The position numbers were made by a program, and so were the translations under genes. The notes below the pieces were generated by a model. That model was not told the DNA's origin. It saw nothing but the letters and a program-made list of their open reading frames with translations, and did not search any database. 64,000 nt of DNA from assembly GCA_029055565.1 (NCBI GenBank), contig JAIDCZ010000009.1, positions 1-64,000 of the forward strand. The letters run 5' to 3'. The DNA comes from Clostridiales bacterium (GTDB lineage: Bacteria; Bacillota; Clostridia; Christensenellales; Pumilibacteraceae). Shown here in pieces: positions 28,990-36,679 of the stretch (the stretch's first letter is position 1; the number at the start of each line of letters is the position of its first letter).

Positions 28990-29697
28990 CTACTGCCCGA
29001 GCAACGCGGTTTTTCGCATTTTGTGCCGACGCGCAAGGTACAGTATGGGCGTATCGAGCAACGACGTGAACACGAATATAATATACCCCGAACCGAATAT
29101 GGACATTACCGTAACGAAGTCGTACGTGCCCGCGAACGCCAGTACCGCAAACAAAAACGAATTGATAAGCTGGCTTATAAGCGTGGACCCGTTGTTACGC
29201 AACCACAAAAACTTCTTTTTGTCGCCGGACTTCTTTTCGGTAAACCGCCACCACGCGTGGTACAGCCACACGTCGAATATTTGACTGACTACGTACACTA
29301 TAAGCGACGCACACACGATGCGCGGCGTGGACGTGAATATCGTGCGGAAGGCCGGTACTACCGTATCGTTCGGGCTCGGCACGAAGCACAGCCAGCTCGC
29401 CGACAGCCCCAAAAAGAACAGTGTGGTAAACAGACCTATGTACACCGCCTTGTTGGCCGCCTTTTTGCCCTCGCACTCTGAAAGTATGTCGGTAACGAGA
29501 AAGGTGGAAGCAAACAGCACGTTACCCAGCGTTTGCTCCATACCAAACGCGTCTACCAAAATAAGCACCTCGATATTAGCAAACACGGTAGCTACCGCCG
29601 ACGTGGCGTACAGTCCCGCCTTGCCGAACAGCATATACGCAAGCAACACCACGCCGTAAATAAACACGACGGAAATAATCAATAACAGCTCGTTCAT
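28990..29697 (-). CDS. yhhQ: YhhQ/VUT-family queuosine precursor transporter
   Basis: 235 residues, six to seven hydrophobic helices. The family imports queuosine precursors (preQ0, preQ1 or queuine). Diagnostic blocks: TDILSECEGKKAANKAVYIG, SQIFDVWLYHAWWRFT and RNNGSTLISQLINSFLF. Its ATG overlaps the TGA of the upstream radical SAM gene (ATGA), so the two are translationally coupled and share the leader RNA at 30390-30545. The gluQRS gene in this window acts on queuosine-modified tRNA-Asp, in keeping with use of the salvaged base. Confidence 0.9.
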   Translation of the reverse strand: MNELLLIISVVFIYGVVLLAYMLFGKAGLYATSAVATVFANIEVLILVDAFGMEQTLGNVLFASTFLVTDILSECEGKKAANKAVYIGLFTTLFFLGLSASWLCFVPSPNDTVVPAFRTIFTSTPRIVCASLIVYVVSQIFDVWLYHAWWRFTEKKSGDKKKFLWLRNNGSTLISQLINSFLFAVLAFAGTYDFVTVMSIFGSGYIIFVFTSLLDTPILYLARRHKMRKTALLGQ

Positions 29698-30389
29698 TCG
29701 CCCACCCCGAAATCGGTATTGTTAAGAAGTATATCCACCCGCTCGTCGTCCTTATATATAGGATATATGCGGGTGCGAAAAACGTCCGTCACGGCGCGGT
29801 CGGGCTTGACTGCGGTCGAGTTGTCGCACATAATATTTATGCAAATGCGCTCGAAGTTGCTTAGCCCGAGCTTAATATCGGCTAGCATGCTTTGCTCGGT
29901 CTGCCCGCTCAATCCGAACAGAAAATTGGCCTCATCCACTCCGTCCGCTATTACCGCGGGGTCGCGGTCGGCAATGCCCTTGTGCAAAACGCGCTCGCGA
30001 AGGTCGTAGTCGAACGTTTCGAGCCCGAGCTTTAGCTTGAGCGTAAAGCCGTCGAACTCCCGCCGCAAATCGGCCAGCTTATCCTTGTACATGTAATGAA
30101 CTTCAAAGTGAATTACCGTTATGCCCTTATCGCGGCAAACCGACTTGATAAGACCGCGCGTGCGCTCGTCCAGCTCGAACACCGACCCGCTGTTAATAAC
30201 CTCTAGCTCGCCGTACTTGCCGGTAACGCGGGCCAGCACGTCCGCGTTCAGCGCAAAGTTGTCGGCGTCGGACGGACTGCAGTCCAAGTGATAGTCGCAA
30301 AAGGTGCAACGCCTATACGCGCACCCCCGCCCGCGCAACAGCACTATCTCGCGCTTGCGCTTTTCCGTAATAACCGAATATCTGTCCAT
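29694..30389 (-). CDS. Radical SAM protein, candidate queuine lyase (QueL-like)
   Basis: 231 residues from ATG 30389; the frame is open to 30509, but that part overlaps the leader and terminator and is not convincing as coding. The cluster motif is GCAYRRCTFC, spaced CX4CX2C rather than the usual CX3CX2C. The core (GELEVINSGSVFELDERTR, KLKLGLETFDYDLRERVL) resembles the Elp3/RaSEA-like branch of radical SAM enzymes. Overlap with a queuosine-precursor transporter suggests a role in queuosine salvage; a radical SAM queuine lyase (QueL) has been described in Clostridioides difficile, and this is the best guess. No Shine-Dalgarno site precedes the ATG, which follows the terminator T-run directly. 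Confidence 0.65.
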   Translation of the reverse strand: MDRYSVITEKRKREIVLLRGRGCAYRRCTFCDYHLDCSPSDADNFALNADVLARVTGKYGELEVINSGSVFELDERTRGLIKSVCRDKGITVIHFEVHYMYKDKLADLRREFDGFTLKLKLGLETFDYDLRERVLHKGIADRDPAVIADGVDEANFLFGLSGQTEQSMLADIKLGLSNFERICINIMCDNSTAVKPDRAVTDVFRTRIYPIYKDDERVDILLNNTDFGVGE

Positions 30390-30545
30390 AAAAATAAAAA
30401 ACGCGTTTGCAAAAAGTAACCATGCAAACGCCCGAGTATAAACTCGCTGCCTCCAATAGTTTTGTTTTAGGGAGTCGACGACAATCGACGAATTGTCGGA
30501 GAATCCCAAGGCAGGATGGTTACGAACTGCCTAATATTAAATTAG
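30390..30545 (-). ncRNA. Putative preQ1-type riboswitch with intrinsic terminator
   Basis: Minus-strand leader of the queuosine-salvage operon. P1: aggcag (near 30532-30527) with ctgcct (30514-30509) closing a loop that contains ttcgtaaccat. Next is an inserted hairpin (ggga...tccc with cgacaat/attgtcg inside, 30508-30471), then A-rich taaaacaaaacta and ttggaggcag (30454-30447). The second ggcag can pair with the same ctgcc, an alternative to P1. The leader ends in a terminator, gcgtttgc/gcaaacgc plus T-run, abutting the ATG. Gene context and the pseudoknot-capable loop with A-rich tail suggest preQ1 sensing; class assignment is uncertain. Confidence 0.6.
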
Positions 30546-30549
30546 GTAC

Positions 30550-30578
30550 ATTATATATAACACTCGCACGCTTGTCAA
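30550..30578 (-). promoter_or_regulatory. Promoter of the queuosine-salvage operon
   Basis: Minus strand TTGACA (30578-30573), 17-bp spacer, TATAAT (30555-30550). Transcription should start near 30543, about 155 nt before the first start codon. Confidence 0.9.
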
Positions 30579-30641
30579 TCGTTTGCGGCGCGTTTATACA
30601 TGCCCATTACAAAATTTAATCGTATTTTAATCTATTTTATA

Positions 30642-30670
30642 TTGACTTTTTCCGGTCTGCGTAATAAAAT
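30642..30670 (+). promoter_or_regulatory. Promoter of the zinc-ribbon protein gene
   Basis: TTGACT (30642-30647), 17-bp spacer, TAAAAT (30665-30670), 33 bp upstream of the ATG. Confidence 0.8.
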
Positions 30671-30702
30671 ATATATACTAACGACACAAAAGGAGGACAA
30701 AC

Positions 30703-31083
30703 ATGTATTGTCACCAATGCGGCGCACAAATCGACGACAGCAGCAAGTTTTGCGGCAAGTGCGGAGCGCCGGTAAATTCCGAAAACAAGGACACGGTTAC
30801 ACAAAACAACGCAAGCTACAACCCCGCCCCGCCTCCGCCCCAACCGGCTCCGCAATACAACGCACAGCCCGCGGAAAACGACGGAATATTCGGCATACTC
30901 GGACTCGTGTTTGCGTTTATAATTCCCTTGCTTGGCTTGATTTTTTCCATAATCGGTTTGGGCAAGACCACCAACCGCGGCTACGCCAAAGCGGGCTTGA
31001 TAATAAGCATACTGTACTTTGCGCTCGTGTTCCTAATCGTCATCATAATCGTAACCACTTCGGCCAGCTTTTTCGCTCTATAG
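30703..31083 (+). CDS. Zinc-ribbon plus DUF4190-like membrane protein
   Basis: 126 residues; aaaggagg precedes the ATG. The N-terminal zinc ribbon has two CxxC knuckles (YCHQCG and FCGKCG, residues 2-21), then a Pro/Gln/Asn-rich linker (about 30-62), then two hydrophobic helices (about 66-86 and 97-120) with the DUF4190-type turn SIIGLGKTTNRGYAKAG. The topology puts the ribbon in the cytoplasm. Proteins of this build are common in Firmicutes, and their role is not established. It has its own promoter and terminator. Confidence 0.9.
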   Translation: MYCHQCGAQIDDSSKFCGKCGAPVNSENKDTVTQNNASYNPAPPPPQPAPQYNAQPAENDGIFGILGLVFAFIIPLLGLIFSIIGLGKTTNRGYAKAGLIISILYFALVFLIVIIIVTTSASFFAL

Positions 31084-31111
31084 CCTATCGGCTACCGAAA
31101 GAAATCAAAAC

Positions 31112-31138
31112 AAAAAAGCAACCTCGGTTGCTTTTTTT
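31112..31138. terminator. Bidirectional terminator
   Basis: aaaaaagcaacc pairs perfectly with ggttgctttttt across a two-base loop. It serves the zinc-ribbon gene on the plus strand and the AlkD-like gene on the minus strand. Confidence 0.9.
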
Positions 31139-31147
31139 CGTGCTATT

Positions 31148-31846
31148 TTATTTTACCTTAAGCGTGTTCAGATAATCCTTTGTTTCGGGCGAAACGCGAA
31201 AGCTCTCCCGCGCCTTTTGTATTGCCTTGTTGTGCACGAACTTGGGAAAGCTTTGCTCGGTAAACAGCGGCAACGTTTTGTCGTAGTACTTGACGAGGCA
31301 TTCGGCAAGCAACCACGCCGCCGCCATATCCACGTAATACCGGCCGTAGCTAACGTTATGCAACAGCGTATCCAAAATTCGGTCTACGTACTCGTCGCAA
31401 AGGCAGCATGAGAACATGATCATTATATAGAACCGCGTTTGGTACTGCCCCTCGCAGTCGAGCATGTACCTAAAGTCGTCCCACAGCGCGGTCTTGTCCG
31501 CCCACCTAAGGCACGGCGTAACGCAGTCCACGTGCGCCCAAGACCGAAACAGCGGAACGAGCTTGTTCAAATACTCGAGCGTTTTTTCGTAATCGCCCTT
31601 GCGCGCGGCAAGCACGCCGGCAAACAGCACGCTGTCGTACGACAAATCCTTATCTGCAAAGAACCCGCTAAGCACCTCGTCGCGCGCGGGCATCGGCACC
31701 GACTTAGCCAGCTTTTTTATAACCGGCGTGCGCACGCCAAGCGTGGGGTACCCCTCGCAATTCACTATGGGGTTGTTAAAGCAGTCGTACTTTCCGTCGA
31801 CGTTTTTCAGTAATTCGGCTTTGCACTGTGAATACGTTTCGTACAT
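31148..31846 (-). CDS. AlkD-like DNA alkylation repair protein
   Basis: 232 residues, the typical size for the all-helical HEAT-like AlkD family of DNA glycosylases that remove bulky or cationic alkylpurines. Segments that fit are LGVRTPVIKKLAKSV, SYDSVLFAGVLAARKGDYE, RSWAHVDCVTPCLRW (the Trp and Asp in WAHVD correspond to the DNA-contact region) and YYVDMAAAWLLAECLVKY. The ATG follows cggag. It is monocistronic, between a bidirectional terminator and a family A repeat. Some relatives lack glycosylase activity, so substrate range is uncertain. Confidence 0.88.
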   Translation of the reverse strand: MYETYSQCKAELLKNVDGKYDCFNNPIVNCEGYPTLGVRTPVIKKLAKSVPMPARDEVLSGFFADKDLSYDSVLFAGVLAARKGDYEKTLEYLNKLVPLFRSWAHVDCVTPCLRWADKTALWDDFRYMLDCEGQYQTRFYIMIMFSCCLCDEYVDRILDTLLHNVSYGRYYVDMAAAWLLAECLVKYYDKTLPLFTEQSFPKFVHNKAIQKARESFRVSPETKDYLNTLKVK

Positions 31847-31898
31847 AAAACTCCGGTTTTATAATTCAGAATTATGGCCGCTCACGCGGCATTAAGGT

Positions 31899-32029
31899 CG
31901 CCCCTAATCCGTCGGCTTCGCCGACACCACCCCATACCCCTCCACGGGGAAGGTATTCATGTGGTTACTCTTTTCCACATGAGCGCCTTCCCTTGGGGGA
32001 AGGTGCCCACGCAGTGGGCGAATGAGGGC
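31899..32029. repeat. Family A interspersed repeat, copy 3
   Basis: cccctaatccg and gaatgaggg ends; paired ccttccc/gggaagg hairpins with a less symmetrical first hairpin (ccccatacccctccacggggaagg). It lies downstream of mfd. Confidence 0.8.
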
Positions 32030-32054
32030 AAATCATTAAATCTCAACATTATTT

Positions 32055-35000
32055 CTACTCCGCGCATTGAGTAAGATAGCGCAGTAAATTCTTTACGTTA
32101 TCGAAAATAATGAGCGGGGCCTTGACGGCGGTAAACGTTCCGCCGAATTTTTCAAATCCGTCCTTAACGTCTTGAACGTCGGTGAACTCGATTTTCGCGC
32201 CCGAGCGGAGCAGAGTTACCGTTGCCGCGTTCATAGTAGAAGCAAGGTTCTTTATCAGTCCGACGTTGGCAAGGTTGCGAATTTCCACCGGCACGCTTTC
32301 ATACGCGTCCTTAAGTCCGTTCAACAGCTCGTCGCGCTCGGCTTCCGTCTTTAACTGCGATATGCGCTTGTACAGCTCAACGCGCATTGCGCTGTCGCAG
32401 TACTCCTTGGGTATGACTGCGGTAAAGTCAACCTTCATAACCGGATCCTTGTGCTTAGCAACCGCTTGACCCTTTATTTCCGCAACAGCCTCGTTTAGCA
32501 GTTTGCAGTACATATTGTAGCCTACGCTTACCATATGCCCATGCTGTTCTGCGCCGAACACGTTGCCCACGCCGCGTATGCGCATGTCTTGCTCGGCTAT
32601 TTTTACGCCACTGCCGAGGTCGGTGTACCGCGACACGGCGGTAAGCCGCTCGAGCGCCGCACCGGCAAGTCCGGCCTCGCTACTATACGTAAAGTACACT
32701 TGCGCCACCCTATCCGACCGCCCGACGCGGCCCTTAAGCTGGTACATTTGGCTAAGCCCCATGTTTTCCGCGCCGTATATTATCATAGTATTGGCGTTGG
32801 GTATGTCTATGCCGTTTTCTATAATGGTAGTCGCCACCAGCACGTCGGCCTTGTTTTCGGCAAAACTTTCCATTGCGGCGTTCATAAGCTTTTTGTCCAT
32901 CTGCCCATGCGCGTATGTAAAGCGCAGTTCGGGCATTAGCGACTGAAGCCGCGCGGTGTATTCCGCAATGCCGCCGGCACGCGGCCCGCCGTTGACGTAG
33001 TTGTATACTATAAAGGCTTGCCCGCCGCGCGCCACCTCGCGGGTTACGGCGTCCACTATCAGCGCGTCCGAATACTCGGTTACGTACACTTGCGCGGGCA
33101 GTCGGCCGGTTGGCGGCGTTTCCAGCATGGATACGTCGCGTATGCCGGACATAGCCATATGCAGAGTGCGCGGAATGGGCGTTGCGGAAAGCGTGAGCAC
33201 GTTTATGTCGGTCTTTAGATTTTTAATCTTTTCCTTATCGGACACGCCGAACTTTTGCTCCTCGTCGAGTATCAAAAGCTCGAGGTTTTTGAACTTGACC
33301 GAGCTGCCCAAAAGCTTGTGCGTGCCGCACACTATATCCACCGAGCCGTCGGCAATGCCCTTTAGCGTTTTTGCGGTATCGCCCTCGGCGCGGGACAGCG
33401 CGGCCACCTTTACGCCGAACCGTTCCATTCTCAACTTGGTGGTGTTGTAGTGCTGGTGGCAAAGCACGGTGGTGGGCGACATAAACGCAACCTGCCCGCC
33501 TTGCGCAATCACCTTGAACGCGACGCGAAGCGCGACCTCGGTCTTGCCGAACCCGACGTCGCCGCAAACGAGCCGGTCCATAATCTTGCCGCTCGTCAAA
33601 TCGTGAAAGCACGCGTCGATAGCAGAAAGCTGATCGGGCGTTTCCGAATACGGAAAGTCGGCGGCAAACTCGTCCTCCAGCTCCCCGCCGTCGTCGTAAA
33701 CCTTGCCCTTGACCGTTTCCCGCCGCGCGTACAGCGCCAAAAGGTCGAACGCCATGGCCTTGAGCCGCGACTTGACCTTGGCCTTTACCCTTTCAAACTC
33801 GGCGCCGCCTATCTTGCTCAGCTTGGGCGGGTTGTCGTTAAAGTCGTACTTGCTAAGCCGACTCATGTTCTCGACCGGCACGTACAGCGTGTCGCCGCCG
33901 GCGTAACGGATCGTAATATAATCGCGCGAGTAGTCGCCGAAGTCGACGGCGCCCACAGCCTCGCAAATGCCTATGCCGTGCGTTTCGTGCACTACGTAGT
34001 CGCCGGCCTTGGGCAGCTCCGCCATTCCGGTGCGCTTGACCGAAGTAAACGGATCGCGCTTTTTGCCGACGTTGCGCATGCCGATAATAACGGTGTTGCT
34101 GTCAAAAAACACGCCGCCGTCCGAAACCGGTTGTATATATTCCACGTCGTAGCATTCTACGCTTTCCAGTCCCTCGCGCACGTCCGCGCCGATAAGCACG
34201 TTAATGCCGCGGCTTTTCCACGTAGCAATATCAGCCTTAAGCTGACCGAAGTTTTTGCCGTACAGCGGTAGATCTATACTTTTCAGCTTGAACACGCAGT
34301 CGGGCGAAAAGAATCGGTTACTGCTGTCCACCGCGTGGAAGCACAGCCTAAGCCCATGCGTGGGCGGCACGGACGTGAGGTTGTCCGCGGCGCATAACGG
34401 CGCTTCCCCCGCCTCGATAAGCCGCTTGGCACGCGAGGCATGCTCGCGGTAGGCAAACACGCAGTTGTCGTAAACGGTTTTTGCGTCCTCGGCAATTATC
34501 AGCCCGCCGAAAAACTTATCCAACGTAGTGTGCGGAAAGAGCGAAATAAGCGTTTGCTCGCCGTCGGTGTCGCCGACGTTAAGCCGCTCGGCCATGCGGT
34601 GCTCTATGGGCACGCCGGCGGTTTTGCGCTTTTCGCCCGCCTTAAGCAGCTGTTCGATTACCGCCGACTTATCCCCGAACACCGTTTCGGTAGCGGGGTA
34701 CGCCGTAAAGCAAGTCAGCTTATCCACCGCGCTTTGCGAGCTTATATCGAGCTTGCGAATGCTGTCGCACTCGTACCCGAAAAATTCGATACGCGCCGCT
34801 TCGCCGTCGGGCGCGCACACGTCCACTATGTCGCCGCGCACGGCAAACTGCGCCGGCTCGTCCACGTGCCCGACCCGCGCATACCCCGCCGCCGTCAGCT
34901 TACTCAAAAGCTCGGCGGTGGGCATGGACTTGCCAACCTCAAACTCCACCGTAGTCGCAAGCACAAGCTCGGGAGGCGGCAGTAGCTGCATATAGGCCTC

Positions 35001-35336
35001 GGCAGTCGTTACCACCACGTCGCACTTTCCGCTTGCCATGCGGTACAGCGCCCTTGCGCGGTCGCCCGACCGATCGTTGCCCGCAACGAGTATTACGTTA
35101 TTTTTGGGCAAAAACAATTCCACCGCGGCGTAGTGCAAGGACAGCTCGACGAACGCGGCGCGCGCGGACAAAACGTCGGCGCACACCAGCATATATTTAT
35201 TGAACGCACAGCAAAAAAGTCGGACGTCCGACTTTGACATGCCGAACACCGACGCACGCTTTCCGCCGTTGACCGCCGATACTATATCCGCAACAACGCC
35301 GTTCATGTCGTTTATTACACGACCTATATTTCGCAT
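32055..35336 (-). CDS. mfd: Transcription-repair coupling factor
   Basis: 1093 residues from the ATG at 35336 (MRNIGRVINDMNG). Mfd removes RNA polymerase stalled at lesions and recruits UvrA. In order: the UvrB-like N-terminal region, the CarD-like RNA-polymerase interaction domain (KAGDYVVHETHGIGICEAVG), a RecG-like translocase with Walker A GDVGFGKTEVALR, DEEQKFG, and the TRG region (RVGRSDRVAQVYFTY), and the C-terminal TRCF domain. It is slightly shorter than the usual ~1150. It follows pth on the same strand by about 50 bp, the common pth-mfd order. Confidence 0.98.
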   Translation of the reverse strand: MRNIGRVINDMNGVVADIVSAVNGGKRASVFGMSKSDVRLFCCAFNKYMLVCADVLSARAAFVELSLHYAAVELFLPKNNVILVAGNDRSGDRARALYRMASGKCDVVVTTAEAYMQLLPPPELVLATTVEFEVGKSMPTAELLSKLTAAGYARVGHVDEPAQFAVRGDIVDVCAPDGEAARIEFFGYECDSIRKLDISSQSAVDKLTCFTAYPATETVFGDKSAVIEQLLKAGEKRKTAGVPIEHRMAERLNVGDTDGEQTLISLFPHTTLDKFFGGLIIAEDAKTVYDNCVFAYREHASRAKRLIEAGEAPLCAADNLTSVPPTHGLRLCFHAVDSSNRFFSPDCVFKLKSIDLPLYGKNFGQLKADIATWKSRGINVLIGADVREGLESVECYDVEYIQPVSDGGVFFDSNTVIIGMRNVGKKRDPFTSVKRTGMAELPKAGDYVVHETHGIGICEAVGAVDFGDYSRDYITIRYAGGDTLYVPVENMSRLSKYDFNDNPPKLSKIGGAEFERVKAKVKSRLKAMAFDLLALYARRETVKGKVYDDGGELEDEFAADFPYSETPDQLSAIDACFHDLTSGKIMDRLVCGDVGFGKTEVALRVAFKVIAQGGQVAFMSPTTVLCHQHYNTTKLRMERFGVKVAALSRAEGDTAKTLKGIADGSVDIVCGTHKLLGSSVKFKNLELLILDEEQKFGVSDKEKIKNLKTDINVLTLSATPIPRTLHMAMSGIRDVSMLETPPTGRLPAQVYVTEYSDALIVDAVTREVARGGQAFIVYNYVNGGPRAGGIAEYTARLQSLMPELRFTYAHGQMDKKLMNAAMESFAENKADVLVATTIIENGIDIPNANTMIIYGAENMGLSQMYQLKGRVGRSDRVAQVYFTYSSEAGLAGAALERLTAVSRYTDLGSGVKIAEQDMRIRGVGNVFGAEQHGHMVSVGYNMYCKLLNEAVAEIKGQAVAKHKDPVMKVDFTAVIPKEYCDSAMRVELYKRISQLKTEAERDELLNGLKDAYESVPVEIRNLANVGLIKNLASTMNAATVTLLRSGAKIEFTDVQDVKDGFEKFGGTFTAVKAPLIIFDNVKNLLRYLTQCAE

Positions 35337-35383
35337 CTCGCCCAAATCGTTATACCGTATAATCTTGAAAAAATCTTGCCGTC

Positions 35384-35959
35384 TTAAGTATCGGATTTTA
35401 CCGTTTTAGTCAGGTCTTGCCACTGCTTGCCGCAAACCCAGTCGGTTACGAAATCGACCGCCAAGCCGCACGCCTTGCCCATAATATCGGCAAGCGCGGG
35501 ATTGATTTTGGACAGCACGTAGTCGGCAAGCCCCATATAGTTGGGCTTGGGTCCGATACCGACGCGCACCCGCGCAAAATCGGTACTGCCCAGCTTAGCC
35601 ACTATGTCGCGCATACCGTTGTGCGTACCCGCACTGCCGCTAAGCCGCGCGCGCACCACGCCCTTAGCCATATCTATATCGTCGTACATGACCAGAATAT
35701 CCTTAGGCTCCACCTTGTAATAGCGCGAAAGAAACCCCACCGCGTCACCGGACAGATTCATGTACGTGTTCGGCTTGACGAGCAAAACCTTTTGACCGTA
35801 TATATTCAAATCGGATATATACGCATTGCTCTTTTTGTCTAAAGCAAAATCGGGCGCGCGGAACGTATCCGCCACCTTATCCACCGCCATAAAACCGATA
35901 TTGTGGTAGGTGCCCGAATAATCGTTACTCGGATTGCCCAAGCCGACGATAAGCTTCAT
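35384..35959 (-). CDS. pth: Peptidyl-tRNA hydrolase
   Basis: 191 residues. It frees tRNA from prematurely released peptidyl-tRNA. Signature blocks: LIVGLGNPSNDYSGTYHNIGF with the catalytic His, KPNTYMNLSG, MYDDIDMAKG with the conserved Asp, and GSAGTHNGMRDI. The start follows taagaggcg. It is co-directional with mfd, a linkage widely kept in Firmicutes. A structured element (35981-36102) lies just upstream. Confidence 0.97.
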   Translation of the reverse strand: MKLIVGLGNPSNDYSGTYHNIGFMAVDKVADTFRAPDFALDKKSNAYISDLNIYGQKVLLVKPNTYMNLSGDAVGFLSRYYKVEPKDILVMYDDIDMAKGVVRARLSGSAGTHNGMRDIVAKLGSTDFARVRVGIGPKPNYMGLADYVLSKINPALADIMGKACGLAVDFVTDWVCGKQWQDLTKTVKSDT

Positions 35960-35980
35960 TTAAATCGCCTCTTATAATAT

Positions 35981-36102
35981 GAAAGCTCAGTCGCGCGTCA
36001 GACGGACAACAGTTGGCGAGGCGGCGACGGGAGTGTAGACCCACCTACATGACCAAGCCGCCGAGCCAAACGTAGTCCGTATCACGCGATGAATGTGCTT
36101 TC
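35981..36102 (-). ncRNA. Structured element of unknown type, copy 2 (upstream of pth)
   Basis: A ~122-bp segment closed by gaaagc (35981-35986) with gctttc (36097-36102), then tcgcg with acgcga inside. It shares cgcgtcagac, gacgggagt, atgacc and cgtatcacgcga with copy 1 at 21311-21429. The small hairpin tgtag/ctaca in the middle aligns with tttac/gcaaa in copy 1. Both copies sit in short gaps between co-directional genes. Confidence 0.5.
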
Positions 36103-36103
36103 G

Positions 36104-36313
36104 TTAGTCAATGACTGCGTTAAGCTTTTTAACTAATTCGTCAACGTCGTTGCCATGCGCCGCCGCCGCTTCCGCAACGGTCTCCCCGCGCGAAATGGGG
36201 CAACCCAAGCAGTGCATGCCCATGTCGAAAAACACTTGCGACACCTTTTCGTTTTCGGGCGCCAAGCACAGTACGTCGTAAATAGTCATATCGGGTGTAA
36301 CCTTATTAGCCAT
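36104..36313 (-). CDS. DUF1858-domain protein
   Basis: 69 residues, one DUF1858 domain: VTPDMTIYDVL at the start, then FFDMGMHCLGCPISRGETV with the CxxC pair typical of the family, then GNDVDELVKKLNAVI. Relatives occur alone or attached to redox and Fe-S proteins such as ScdA/RIC-like factors; a role in metal or redox chemistry is likely but unproven. It has its own promoter and a good ribosome binding site (aaggagaat). Confidence 0.92.
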   Translation of the reverse strand: MANKVTPDMTIYDVLCLAPENEKVSQVFFDMGMHCLGCPISRGETVAEAAAAHGNDVDELVKKLNAVID

Positions 36314-36352
36314 GATAATTCTCCTTGCGTTTAGTATGTTCGTAACGGTTTA

Positions 36353-36381
36353 AGTATACACGCGCAAACCGTATTTGTCAA
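36353..36381 (-). promoter_or_regulatory. Promoter of the DUF1858 gene
   Basis: Minus strand TTGACA (36381-36376), 17-bp spacer, TATACT (36358-36353). The spacer and downstream region contain an inverted pair, acggttt and aaaccgt, that could be an operator. Confidence 0.8.
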
Positions 36382-36413
36382 TCGAATTGAAAAAGGTTAG
36401 AATTTAAGAGATT

Positions 36414-36564
36414 ATGCGGCTTCGCCTAGATTTCTCCGCTTCGTTCGCTTCGCTCACTTCGGTCGAAATGATGGGAATGGGCGTTGCCGTTCTGCATAAG
36501 AATAGCAACGCCCACACCACCCATCACCCCGACCAACGCGGAGGGGTCTAGGCGCCAGCCGCAC
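36414..36564. repeat. Family B inverted-repeat element, copy 3
   Basis: Ends atgcggcttcgcctagat and gtctaggcgccagccgca; internal ttctgcataagaata and gatggg/cccatc pairs. It is followed directly by a half family C repeat (36568-36649) and a D tract (36652-36690) that reaches into the RadC-like gene's stop codon. Confidence 0.85.
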
Positions 36565-36679
36565 AATCTTTTTTGTCCTACGAAGCACCGAAGGTATTCA
36601 GAGCAAGCGCGTAGCGCGTTTTTTGCCCGCCGAAGAATCTCAACCTTATTTATAATTCTTAATTCTGAATTCTTAATTC

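Noticed and set aside
30393..30509. N-terminal extension of the radical SAM protein to 30509
   Set aside because: The extension would translate the leader hairpins and the terminator; it has no start-site support, and the protein family begins near the ATG at 30389.
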